From: Shewanella basaltis
Lineage (GTDB): Bacteria > Pseudomonadota > Gammaproteobacteria > Enterobacterales > Shewanellaceae
DNA length: 64,000 nucleotides
Reading direction: 5' to 3'
Assembly: GCF_023283885.1 (NCBI RefSeq)
Contig: NZ_JAKILA010000002.1
Coordinates: 248,001-312,000, forward strand
Below are positions 9,663 to 17,473 of this stretch, one piece after another (position 1 is the first letter of the stretch; every line of letters starts with the position of its first letter). Under the pieces are notes generated by a model. The model did not search any database, had not been told where the DNA came from, and saw nothing but the letters and a program-made list of their open reading frames with translations. The translations under genes were made by a program, and so were the position numbers.

Positions 9663-10217
9663 AGTGTATGTAGAAAATAAACTTTGCCTGATATAACTGA
9701 CAGGCACTATTTGAGTTAGGTAGAGGGCATAAATTATGGCTATTTCAGTAAACACCAACGTCACATCCATGAAAGCACAAAGTAACTTAAACAGTGCTAA
9801 CAGTGGCTTACAAACATCGATGGAGCGTTTATCTTCAGGTCTTCGCATTAACAGTGCTAAAGATGACGCTGCAGGTCTTCAGATTTCTAATCGTTTCTCT
9901 AGTCAAATTAATGGTCTTGGTGTAGCGACTCGTAATGCTAACGATGGCATCTCTATTGCGCAAACGGCAGAAGGCGCGATGAGTGAGTCTACCAATATCT
10001 TACAACGTATGCGTGACTTATCACTTCAGTCAGCTAACGGTTCTAACTCAGCAGCAGACCGCGAATCACTTCAAAAAGAAGTGGCTTCTCTGCAAACAGA
10101 ATTAACTCGTATTGCCGATACCACATCATTTGGTGGTCAGAAATTATTAAATGGTAATTTTGGCACTAAATCTTTCCAGGTGGGTTCAAATGCCAATGAA
10201 ACGATTTCTGTAACTTT
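9655..10217 (+). repeat. 563-bp direct duplication, copy 2 (flagellin 3 leader and 5' half)
   Basis: Partner of 8155-8717, offset 1500 bases. The identity ends abruptly after codon 160, where the variable domain starts. Confidence 0.9.
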
Positions 10218-10902
10218 AGGCGACGTTTCTGCCGATAATATAGGTAAAGAAGGAAAGACTATTGTAGGTACATATGACGCCACAGAAACTACCGCGGTTA
10301 TCGCAGACGGTACATATTCTTTTGCTTACACCGCTGAAGGCGGAAGTGCTGAAACACTGAAACCTGATTTTACAAATGTTACAGATGCAGCTGGTGCAGT
10401 CGATGCAATTAACAGTGCCTTAAACGGTGCTTCGCAGACTACTGGGGTATTTGCTGAATTAGATGCTGCTGGCACTGGCTTTAGTTTAAAAGGTATATTA
10501 AATAACGGGGACACTCTAGCTTTAACTGAAGCAGCAACATCTGGTACGGTAGCATACACTGTTGGTGCTACTGATTCTGCTAACGCAACATCTAAAGTGA
10601 GCGATATTGATATCACCGATTATGAAGGTTCGCAAAATGCAATCACTATTATTGACGCTGCATTGGCTGATATTGACAGTCAACGTGCTGACTTAGGTGC
10701 CGTTCAAAACCGCATGAACTTTACCATCAGTAATTTAGGCAATATTGAATCGAACGTGACCGATGCGCGTAGCCGTATTCAAGATGTTGACTTTGCTTCT
10801 GAAACGGCAGAATTAACTAAGCAGCAGATTTTGTCACAGACTTCTTCTGCGATGTTAGCCCAGGCTAACCAGATCCCTCAGACTGCGCTATCACTACTAT
10901 AA
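9736..10902 (+). CDS. fliC: Flagellin 3 (mosaic)
   Basis: Third filament subunit gene, 388 residues. The N-terminal 160 residues equal those of flagellin 2. The centre instead parallels flagellin 1: the same IGKEGKT / LGKEGQT opening, an [13 protein letters not shown] block, LDAAGTGF and DSANATS. A 32-bp stretch around 10645-10678 is identical in DNA to flagellin 1 (around 7760-7793) and differs from flagellin 2. The C-terminal end again follows flagellin 2 ([16 protein letters not shown], ending LSLL). It therefore appears to be a recombinant of the two. It has its own FliA promoter and terminator. Confidence 0.95.
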   Translation: MAISVNTNVTSMKAQSNLNSANSGLQTSMERLSSGLRINSAKDDAAGLQISNRFSSQINGLGVATRNANDGISIAQTAEGAMSESTNILQRMRDLSLQSANGSNSAADRESLQKEVASLQTELTRIADTTSFGGQKLLNGNFGTKSFQVGSNANETISVTLGDVSADNIGKEGKTIVGTYDATETTAVIADGTYSFAYTAEGGSAETLKPDFTNVTDAAGAVDAINSALNGASQTTGVFAELDAAGTGFSLKGILNNGDTLALTEAATSGTVAYTVGATDSANATSKVSDIDITDYEGSQNAITIIDAALADIDSQRADLGAVQNRMNFTISNLGNIESNVTDARSRIQDVDFASETAELTKQQILSQTSSAMLAQANQIPQTALSLL

Positions 10903-10952
10903 TAATCACTATTTATTATTAATAGCGATGAGCTAGTGTAAAGGTAACAGAT

Positions 10953-10982
10953 AGGGAGGATCGCTTGCGATACTCCCTTTTA
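10953..10982 (+). terminator. Rho-independent terminator after flagellin 3
   Basis: AGGGAG pairs with CTCCCT and, inside, ATCGC pairs with GCGAT around a TT loop, followed by TTTTA. It closes the flagellin cluster before the flaG promoter. Confidence 0.8.
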
Positions 10983-11068
10983 TGTTTTAAAACTAAAATA
11001 AAGTAACATCCACCTAATAGTTGATGGTTCGAGTTAACGGAATATTAAACTATCAAGTCAATTAAAAA

Positions 11069-11086
11069 CTGGTGTAAATTTTGCTT
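11069..11086 (+). promoter_or_regulatory. Candidate sigma-54 promoter of flaG
   Basis: CTGGTGTAAATTTTGCTT keeps the GG and GC pairs exactly 10 bases apart and has the T-run before GC. A start about 12 bases downstream of GC would leave a leader of about 18 nt before the flaG ATG at 11115, with GAGGTG as ribosome site. flaG-fliD operons are known sigma-54 targets in Vibrio. Confidence 0.65.
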
Positions 11087-11114
11087 TGTTTTATAAGGTC
11101 AGTTGAGGTGTATC

Positions 11115-11531
11115 ATGGATGTCAATGTAACAGCATCAAACAGTAATATGCATAAAGAGGGCTTAGTCAACTCAGTGAATAGGTCTGTGGCTAGTCAGGT
11201 AGATAGCCAGTCTAATGCGGCTAATTTAGGGTTATCAGCCGATGTCATTCAAAAAAATGCTGACAGTGGCCGCACCACAGAGCAAGTGAATGCAGCAACT
11301 CAAGTGGATGCAGAAGAGCTTAATAAAGCAGTAAATGATATTACCGAAAGCATGAGCATGATGCAAAAAGGCTTAGCCTTTAAGGTGGATGAAGACTTAG
11401 GCATACAAGTGGTTAAGGTGATTGATGTCGCCACTGGCGAATTAATTAGGCAAATGCCTAATGAAGAAGCCCTAGAAATCGCCAAAAAATTAAACGAAGT
11501 CACAGGTTTATTGATGAAAACTGAAGTGTAG
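11115..11531 (+). CDS. flaG: FlaG family protein
   Basis: FlaG proteins influence filament length and are encoded next to flagellin and fliD genes; the mechanism is not well understood. The 138-residue product has a Ser/Asn/Gln-rich N-terminus and the conserved C-terminal FlaG domain (about residues 65-138: LAFKVDEDLGIQVVKVIDVATG, RQMPNEEALEIAKKLNEVTG). ATG 11115 is chosen because GAGGTG lies 4 bp upstream; a TTG four codons earlier is also in frame but lacks a ribosome site. fliD follows after 99 bp without a visible terminator, so they are probably one unit. Confidence 0.9.
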   Translation: MDVNVTASNSNMHKEGLVNSVNRSVASQVDSQSNAANLGLSADVIQKNADSGRTTEQVNAATQVDAEELNKAVNDITESMSMMQKGLAFKVDEDLGIQVVKVIDVATGELIRQMPNEEALEIAKKLNEVTGLLMKTEV

Positions 11532-11630
11532 TTTTTAAAGTCAATAGCAATGTGATTTGTTACAGCCGTGTAGATTATCGGGGCACCAATGAGTTTTATC
11601 GATAACCGTATATTGTAATCAGAGGGTATT

Positions 11631-12992
11631 ATGGCATTAACATCAGTTGGTATTGGCTCGGGCATTGATATTGGTGGTATTGTGACCGCGCTTGTTGAAG
11701 CAGAAAGTGCTGGTAAAATTGCCCAGTTTGATGCCAACGAAGGCACCATCACTGCAACTATTTCTGGTATTGGTTCTTTGAAAAGTGTGATGTCTGAATT
11801 TAATGACAAGTTGGCTACACTCATGGATGCAGATACTTTCGGCAGTCAGAAGGTCGCTTTATCAACTAAAGATTATTTAACTGCGACAGTTGATTCTACT
11901 GCAGTGTCGGGCAGTTATCAGGTTAAAGTAGAGCAATTAGCTCAAAGTCAAAAAGTGGGCTCTGGTGTGGTGGCCGATAGCACCAGCACCATAGGTACAG
12001 GCTCATTATCCATCGCTGTTGGCAGTAATAGTTTTAATATTGATGTAGAAGCCACAGATACCTTAACAGAAATCATGAACAAGATTAACAGTTCTGATGA
12101 TAACGATGATGTTACCGCCACCATTATTAACGGTGAGTTAGGCCCCCAACTGGTGTTAGGCTCTAAAAATACTGGTTTAGACAATACTATTAGTGTTACA
12201 GCGACTGATACTGACGGCAATACTGGTTTAGCTGATACCTTTACCATGACAGAATTAACCCCTGCTAAAAATGCCATCGCTTATGTTGATGGAGTTAAAA
12301 TTGTTTCTCAATCAAATGATATAGATGAGGCTATTACAGGTGTGTCACTATCACTAACCGCAGCAGACATTGATAAAACAACAACCCTCACTGTTAGTCG
12401 TGATACAACAAAAACTAAAACCGCAATAGAAGGCTTTGTTGAAGCCTATAATACGGTAATGAGTACGATTAAAAGTCTCTCAAGTTACAATGCTGATACT
12501 GAGCAAGCTGGTATTTTGCAGGGAGATTCGTTACCGCGTAGCATTCAAAGCCAGATGCGCAACATGTTATCCAGTCAATACAGCACCTCTGATGGTGACA
12601 AAATGCTAGCAACTCTTGGTATAACGACGACTCGAGAAGGTTTACTAGAAATTGATTCAACCACGTTAACAGAAGCGATTGACAATGATACAGGCGCCAT
12701 TGCTGAAATGTTTAGCACCGAAGATACTGGTCTTGCTAGTAAGATGTCATCATATATGGATATTTATGTTAAATCAGGTGGGATTTTAGAAAGCAGAGAT
12801 TCATCTTTAGATGATCAATTGAGCCGTTTAACCGATAGTCGTGATGCTTTAACTGCAAGGATGGAGGCGTATAGTGAACGTTTGTATGCCCAGTATAATG
12901 CCATGGATTTAGTTGTTGCCAGCTTAAACAGTACTTCAAGCGATTTACAGTCTCGCTTAGACTCATTACCTGGTTTGGTGAATAACAACTAG
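11631..12992 (+). CDS. fliD: Flagellar filament cap protein FliD (HAP2)
   Basis: FliD forms the cap at the filament tip that folds incoming flagellin. The 453-residue protein has the N-terminal FliD domain (1-100: VGIGSGIDIGGIVTALVEAE) and the C-terminal domain (about 220-445: EGFVEAYNTVMSTIKSLS, LATLGITTTREGLLEIDS), with a coiled-coil tail near RLYAQYNAMD. It has no cysteines and many Thr/Ser/Asp, as is usual for filament components. An AGAGGG ribosome site precedes the ATG. The next gene, encoding a likely FliD chaperone, follows after 173 bp. Confidence 0.95.
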   Translation: MALTSVGIGSGIDIGGIVTALVEAESAGKIAQFDANEGTITATISGIGSLKSVMSEFNDKLATLMDADTFGSQKVALSTKDYLTATVDSTAVSGSYQVKVEQLAQSQKVGSGVVADSTSTIGTGSLSIAVGSNSFNIDVEATDTLTEIMNKINSSDDNDDVTATIINGELGPQLVLGSKNTGLDNTISVTATDTDGNTGLADTFTMTELTPAKNAIAYVDGVKIVSQSNDIDEAITGVSLSLTAADIDKTTTLTVSRDTTKTKTAIEGFVEAYNTVMSTIKSLSSYNADTEQAGILQGDSLPRSIQSQMRNMLSSQYSTSDGDKMLATLGITTTREGLLEIDSTTLTEAIDNDTGAIAEMFSTEDTGLASKMSSYMDIYVKSGGILESRDSSLDDQLSRLTDSRDALTARMEAYSERLYAQYNAMDLVVASLNSTSSDLQSRLDSLPGLVNNN

Positions 12993-13165
12993 GTTTTATC
13001 TTACTGTAATGTTTAGGGGTAGTTGCCATTATAAAGGCAACAAGCTAGTTTTTTTGAATTAAAAAAATGATTTAACAATGACGTGGCAATGGTGTAAAAA
13101 GCGATGATAAGTTAAATACCCGTGACACGGATAGAGAATGTTAACGTGCTAGAGCAGAGGTTTTT

Positions 13166-13498
13166 TTGGCTAACCCAATGACCGAAATTGATAATGTTAA
13201 TAATAAACTGATGCTTGTTATTGATAAAATTGAAAAATCTAAAGCAGAAGATGAAACTGTTACAGATTTGGTATCAGAATTGCAAGTACTGATTGAGACG
13301 CGTCAAAAGTTATTGCATGCCCTAGTGTCTGATACCAATTTTACTGATCGAGCAGTGCTCGAGCAACAGTTTGATTTGACCCAGACATTCATTAAGCGAA
13401 GTCGCAAAATAATGGATTTTAGGCAATCCTTGTTGCAGGCAGGCAATACCACTAAACGCCAAATTAATGTGTATAAAGCAATAGATTCAAATAGGTAG
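13166..13498 (+). CDS. FliT/FlaI-like flagellar chaperone
   Basis: A 110-residue, charged, mostly helical protein between fliD and fliS. Position and size match the gene called flaI in Vibrio and FliT-like chaperones in enterics, which bind FliD before export. Sequence similarity to FliT cannot be judged by eye, so function is inferred from context. TTG at 13166 is taken as start because AGAGG lies 5 bp before it; the in-frame ATG at 13178 is the alternative. It ends 8 bp before fliS. No membrane segment or signal peptide is present. Confidence 0.75.
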   Translation: MANPMTEIDNVNNKLMLVIDKIEKSKAEDETVTDLVSELQVLIETRQKLLHALVSDTNFTDRAVLEQQFDLTQTFIKRSRKIMDFRQSLLQAGNTTKRQINVYKAIDSNR

Positions 13499-13506
13499 GT
13501 GTAATT

Positions 13507-13911
13507 ATGCGCGGTTCAATGCAATCATATCGTAAGGTTTCTGTTGACAGCAACATGTCTGTGGCAACGCCACATCGTATTATTCAAATGTTATTAGCGG
13601 GAGCATTAGAGCGTTTAGCTCAAGCTAAGCTTGCAATAGAAAAAGGCGACATTGCCAATCGTGGCTTACTAATTGGTAAGGCTATTGGCATTGTTAATGG
13701 CTTAAACGGCAGTTTAAACATGGATGCCGGCGCCGATGTGGCCGGAAATTTGACTCAGTTATACGATTACATGCTGCGTAGAATGACGGAAGCTAACATT
13801 AATAATGACCCACAAGCCATAGACGATGTAGTGTCGATTTTAAAAACCATTAAAGAAGGTTGGGATGCTATTCCGCAGGATCAACATCACCTGACCTCTG
13901 AGGCAAGTTAA
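13507..13911 (+). CDS. fliS: Flagellin export chaperone FliS
   Basis: FliS binds the C-terminal helix of newly made flagellin and keeps it unpolymerised until export. The 134-residue helical protein has the family pattern: MQSYRKV near the start, ATPHRIIQMLLAGALERLAQAK, GKAIGIVNGLNGSLNMD, and LYDYMLRRMTEANINND. TAGGTG precedes the ATG. A perfect hairpin terminator follows, ending the flaG-fliD-fliT-fliS group. Confidence 0.95.
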   Translation: MRGSMQSYRKVSVDSNMSVATPHRIIQMLLAGALERLAQAKLAIEKGDIANRGLLIGKAIGIVNGLNGSLNMDAGADVAGNLTQLYDYMLRRMTEANINNDPQAIDDVVSILKTIKEGWDAIPQDQHHLTSEAS

Positions 13912-13937
13912 TCGATACAGCACACTGTATTTACACC

Positions 13938-13962
13938 AAAAAAGACGCTCTGCGTCTTTTTT
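13938..13962 (+). terminator. Rho-independent terminator after fliS
   Basis: AAAAAAGACGC / GCGTCTTTTTT, an 11-bp perfect stem with the 3-base loop TCT, 27 bp after the fliS stop. The long A and T arms could make it work in both directions. Confidence 0.9.
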
Positions 13963-14244
13963 GCTTTGTGGCGATTATTAACGGCTCAGGTTTGCTTTAA
14001 CTGATTATAATTCTGCTATCGCTGACTAAATGGACAATTCTTTGGCTGAAAAAACAGCATTTTCATTAAAATTGTGCCTTGATGTAGATAAAATGTAACT
14101 GTTGCTTGCTTCTGACGGGCTGATAATACAATATTTATCATTGAGTTCGTTATTCTTGGCTTTATATAACAGAATCACGACCCTGTTTTAGTAATAATGA
14201 TAGAATAATGTCAATGTGGTCAGTTTTTTGGCGGCTTTTTTGGC

Positions 14245-14250
14245 TATAAT
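14245..14250 (+). promoter_or_regulatory. Possible sigma-70 -10 box for flrA
   Basis: A perfect TATAAT preceded by GGC, 78 bp before the flrA start; no clear -35 element could be placed at 16-18 bp. The gap 13912-14327 (416 bp) otherwise holds only the fliS terminator and AT-rich sequence. No sigma-54 site was found, in keeping with flrA being at the top of the cascade. Confidence 0.35.
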
Positions 14251-14327
14251 GTATTTCGGTTTTGTTGCTTTTTTGCAGCGTAACTTTCCTGGATAAAAAC
14301 CTTTAACAAGAGCTTTTGGCCTTCTGA

Positions 14328-15761
14328 ATGATGCAAATAGAACAAAGAATTTTAATTGTCGGTACCCCATCAGAGCGCGTGACTCGTTTGTGCTGTATTT
14401 TCGAATTCTTAGGTGAGCAGTGTGAGTTAGTCTCTAATGAATCTATATTGACATTAATCGAGCAATCACGTTTTCGTTCTGTTGTTATTGTCAACGACAA
14501 TAACAACACTGAAGACAGCATCAAAAACATTGCATCAATTGCACCTTGGCAACCCATTCTGTTGCTTGGTGAGTCTGAAGTGCACCTGTCTAATGTCTTG
14601 GGGCAAATAGAAGAACCGATTAACTATCCGCAATTAACTGAATTACTTCATTTTTGTCAGGTATTTGGCCAGGCTAAAAGAGAGCATACCTTAACCAGTG
14701 GTAACCAAACTAAATTGTTCCGCAGTTTGGTTGGGCGCAGCGAAGGTATCGCTAACGTTAGGCATTTAATTAATCAAGTCTCTGGTTCAGATGCGACGGT
14801 GCTAGTGTTAGGGCAGTCAGGTACGGGCAAAGAGGTTGTTGCGCGTAATATTCATTATTTATCCGAGCGCCGTGATGGACCATTTATCCCGGTCAATTGT
14901 GGTGCTATTCCGCCTGAACTACTTGAAAGCGAACTGTTTGGCCACGAGAAAGGCTCATTTACAGGTGCTATTTCTGCACGTAAAGGCCGATTTGAGTTAG
15001 CCGAAGGCGGCACGCTGTTTTTAGACGAAATCGGTGACATGCCATTGCAAATGCAAGTTAAATTATTGCGTGTGCTGCAAGAGCGTGTATTTGAACGTGT
15101 TGGCGGCAGTAAAACCATTTCAACAGATGTACGTATTGTTGCTGCAACTCATCGTGATTTAGAAACGATGATCTCAGAAAATGAATTCCGTGAAGATTTA
15201 TATTACCGCCTTAATGTTTTTCCGATTGAAATGCCAGCCTTGAGTGAACGCCGCGATGATGTTCCCTTGTTATTGCATGAGTTAGTCAATCGGGTATTTA
15301 ATGAAGGTCGAGGTAAAGTGCGCTTTACCCAGCGCGCCATTGAGTCGTTAAAAGAGCACAATTGGTCTGGTAACGTCCGAGAATTATCTAACCTCGTTGA
15401 ACGGTTAACGATTTTATATCCAGGCGGCTTAGTTGATGTAAATGATTTACCGCATAAATATCGTTACATTGATGTACCAGAATACTGCGTTGAAATGAGT
15501 GAAGAGCAACTTGAGCGGGATGCGTTAGCGTCAATCTTTAATGATGAAGAGCCTGTCGACTTGCCTGAAACTCGGTTCCCGAGCGAGTTACCCCCAGAAG
15601 GCGTGAATCTTAAAGACTTGCTGGCAGAACTCGAGATAGACATGATCCGTCAAGCATTAGAGCAACAGGACAATGTCGTTGCCCGTGCCGCAGAAATGCT
15701 TGGGATCCGCCGCACTACTTTAGTTGAAAAAATGCGTAAATACGGCATGAGCAAAGAATAA
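14328..15761 (+). CDS. flrA: Flagellar master regulator FlrA (sigma-54 activator)
   Basis: FlrA switches on class II flagellar operons by remodelling sigma-54 RNA polymerase. Domains: N-terminal FleQ-type receiver-like domain (1-120), AAA+ core (about 140-375) with Walker A GQSGTGKE, the sigma-54 contact loop reading GSFTGA instead of the canonical GAFTGA, and Walker B GGTLFLDEIGDM; then a C-terminal Fis-type helix-turn-helix (about 440-477, ARAAEMLGIRRTTLVEKMRK). The receiver-like domain lacks an obvious phospho-acceptor setting; in FlrA/FleQ relatives this region and the AAA+ core take part in c-di-GMP control. The ATG at 14328 has only a weak ribosome site. It is monocistronic, with a terminator downstream. 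Confidence 0.95.
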   Translation: MMQIEQRILIVGTPSERVTRLCCIFEFLGEQCELVSNESILTLIEQSRFRSVVIVNDNNNTEDSIKNIASIAPWQPILLLGESEVHLSNVLGQIEEPINYPQLTELLHFCQVFGQAKREHTLTSGNQTKLFRSLVGRSEGIANVRHLINQVSGSDATVLVLGQSGTGKEVVARNIHYLSERRDGPFIPVNCGAIPPELLESELFGHEKGSFTGAISARKGRFELAEGGTLFLDEIGDMPLQMQVKLLRVLQERVFERVGGSKTISTDVRIVAATHRDLETMISENEFREDLYYRLNVFPIEMPALSERRDDVPLLLHELVNRVFNEGRGKVRFTQRAIESLKEHNWSGNVRELSNLVERLTILYPGGLVDVNDLPHKYRYIDVPEYCVEMSEEQLERDALASIFNDEEPVDLPETRFPSELPPEGVNLKDLLAELEIDMIRQALEQQDNVVARAAEMLGIRRTTLVEKMRKYGMSKE

Positions 15762-15807
15762 CCCTTAGCCTATAATTGCTTTGAATCGTTATTAGCTACT
15801 CAACCTT

Positions 15808-15833
15808 AAAACACATCTACGGATGTGTTTTTT
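15808..15833 (+). terminator. Rho-independent terminator after flrA
   Basis: AAAACACATC / GATGTGTTTT, 10-bp stem, loop TACG (a stable tetraloop class), then TTG. It isolates flrA from the flrBC unit. Confidence 0.88.
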
Positions 15834-15855
15834 GCTTCTAGAACTAGCACCACCC

Positions 15856-16120
15856 GCACGTCATCCTCGAGTGCTTTAATCGGGGATCCAGGTGTTTCTT
15901 AGCCCCTAGCAGAACGCAGTCCGCCCTAGAACCTAGCCCCCAGATGTTGCACCACCACGCACGTCATCCTCGAGTGCTTTTATCGGGGATCCAGGTGTTT
16001 CTGTTGGCTTAGATTTTAGCTCTCAGGACTTAGGGCTTAGGACTTAGAACCTAGCAACCAGATGTTTACTACCCACGCACGTCATCCTCGAGTGCTTTTA
16101 TCGGGGATCCAGGTGTTTCT
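15856..16120. repeat. Three copies of a 44-bp repeat between flrA and flrB
   Basis: Copies at 15856-15899, 15959-16002 and 16077-16120; the latter two are identical and the first differs at one base (TTTAAT against TTTTAT). Each contains an imperfect stem TCCTCGA / TCGGGGA around GTGCTTTTA, closing on GGATCC. The intervening 59 and 74 bp also share motifs (AGAACCTAGC, CCAGATGTT, GACTTAG), so the larger unit of about 103-118 bp is itself degenerate and repeated. Unlike the rest of the window it is C/T-rich with many CTAG. It looks like an extragenic palindromic repeat cluster (REP/BIME-like), not coding. The gap 15762-16276 also holds the flrA terminator and the flrB promoter. Confidence 0.85.
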
Positions 16121-16167
16121 ATTGACTTAGATTTTAGCCCCCATTTCTTAGCACCTAGCACCTAGCA

Positions 16168-16184
16168 GGACGAAGTCCGTCCTC
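16168..16184. repeat. Hairpin at the end of the repeat cluster
   Basis: AGGACGAAGTCCGTCCT folds into a 6-bp stem with a 5-base loop and is immediately followed by a second small hairpin, CAGGCGAGCCTG. They lie about 40 bp before the flrB sigma-54 site and have no T-run, so they are not a standard terminator. Confidence 0.5.
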
Positions 16185-16221
16185 AGGCGAGCCTGCGAGT
16201 TCCCAGCTCCCGATTCTAGCC

Positions 16222-16239
16222 TTGGCACACTTAATGCAT
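16222..16239 (+). promoter_or_regulatory. Sigma-54 promoter of flrBC
   Basis: TTGGCACACTTAATGCAT matches the sigma-54 pattern TTGGCAC with GG and GC exactly 10 bases apart. It lies 38 bp before the flrB ATG. flrBC is a known class II, FlrA-dependent operon in Vibrio cholerae. Confidence 0.8.
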
Positions 16240-16276
16240 AAACCTTGTCAAATGTAATTCTTTTGACGGAGTGGCC

Positions 16277-17473
16277 ATGTATTCAGCTCGAGTGATATCA
16301 AACCCGCATAGGGCAGAGGTTGAGTTGCCTGCCGCTGCATTGTTTAATGCCTCTGCGTATGCATCGGTTCAGGTGAGCTATCAGCCCAGTGAAGGTGCCA
16401 TTCGTCAAAGCATAGCGCATACTAAAGTGCCGACACATACGCTAACTGTAAGCGCTCATTCAAGTAAGGCTGCCAATATGTCTAATCAAATGGCGCACAT
16501 TTTACAAGCGATGCCATCAGGTGTGGTGATTATTGATGGTGATGGTGTGGTCACACTAGCAAACCCCGTCGCCACAGAGTTGCTGGGACGACCTTTACTC
16601 GGTGCGCGTTGGTTCGACATTATCCATCGCGCATTTGCGCCGCAAGATGATGATGGTCATGAAGTGTCGCTTAAAAATGGTCGTAGAGTTAAATTAGCCA
16701 TTACACCATTAGCACCAGAACCTGGGCAGTTAATCGTGTTAACGGATTTAACTGAAACGCGTTTATTACAAAAGAATTTATCTCATTTACAGCGCTTATC
16801 TTCACTCGGGAAAATGGTTGCAACATTGGCGCATCAGGTACGTACACCACTTTCTGCAGCTTTATTATACGCGTCAAATCTTGCTAGCCCAAAGTTAACC
16901 GATGCAGCAAGACATAAGTTTCAGTCAAAATTAGTTGATCGTTTAAACGAGTTAGAACGTCAAGTTAATGACATGTTATTGATGGCAAAAGGCCGCCAAG
17001 ACAGCATGGCCGAGTCGGTCACTATGGATGACATCATTACCCACGTCATGGCCAGTTGCGAGCCAATAGCAGACAAGAAGCAGTGTCAATTGGAGTGGGA
17101 AGATAGCTCGCATTCGACCATGCTCGCGAATGTTAATGCGTTAAGTTCAGCGGTAAATAATTTAGTGATGAACAGCATTGAGGCTGGGGCGACCAAAATT
17201 AAGGTCAGTGCCAGTGAAACCAAAGATGGACTATTATTAGACGTTATTGACAATGGTAAAGGGCTCGATCCTGCGATGCAAAAGCAGGTATTAGAGCCGT
17301 TTTTTACGACCAAAAGTCAGGGGACTGGCCTTGGATTAGCGGTAGTGCAATCTGTGGTACGCAATCATGGTGGGCAAATTCAGTTATCTTGTAAACCTGG
17401 TATGGGTTGCCATATACGCTTGTTTTTTCCACATGCAAAACATGCACATCATCAGGAGGTGACACATGGCTGA
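16277..17473 (+). CDS. flrB: Flagellar two-component sensor kinase FlrB
   Basis: FlrB is the cytoplasmic histidine kinase that phosphorylates FlrC to activate class III flagellar genes. It has an N-terminal region without membrane segments, a PAS domain (about 70-165, MPSGVVIIDGDGVVTLANP), a HisKA domain with the phospho-accepting His at about residue 186 in LAHQVRTPL, and a HATPase domain (about 245-390) with NLVMNSIEAGA, DNGKGLDP and GTGLGLAVV. ATG 16277 is preferred because GGAG lies 5 bp upstream; an in-frame GTG at 16271 overlaps that site. The gene overlaps flrC by 8 bases. Confidence 0.94.
   Translation: MYSARVISNPHRAEVELPAAALFNASAYASVQVSYQPSEGAIRQSIAHTKVPTHTLTVSAHSSKAANMSNQMAHILQAMPSGVVIIDGDGVVTLANPVATELLGRPLLGARWFDIIHRAFAPQDDDGHEVSLKNGRRVKLAITPLAPEPGQLIVLTDLTETRLLQKNLSHLQRLSSLGKMVATLAHQVRTPLSAALLYASNLASPKLTDAARHKFQSKLVDRLNELERQVNDMLLMAKGRQDSMAESVTMDDIITHVMASCEPIADKKQCQLEWEDSSHSTMLANVNALSSAVNNLVMNSIEAGATKIKVSASETKDGLLLDVIDNGKGLDPAMQKQVLEPFFTTKSQGTGLGLAVVQSVVRNHGGQIQLSCKPGMGCHIRLFFPHAKHAHHQEVTHG

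Noticed and set aside
8155..10217. Flagellin duplication as an assembly artefact
   Set aside because: The variable centres, terminators and promoter spacers of the two genes differ clearly, so two real genes are present, although long reads would settle it.
15856..16120. Possible CRISPR array
   Set aside because: Only three repeats; the 59- and 74-bp spacers differ in length and share sequence with each other, and no cas gene is near. It fits an extragenic repeat cluster better.
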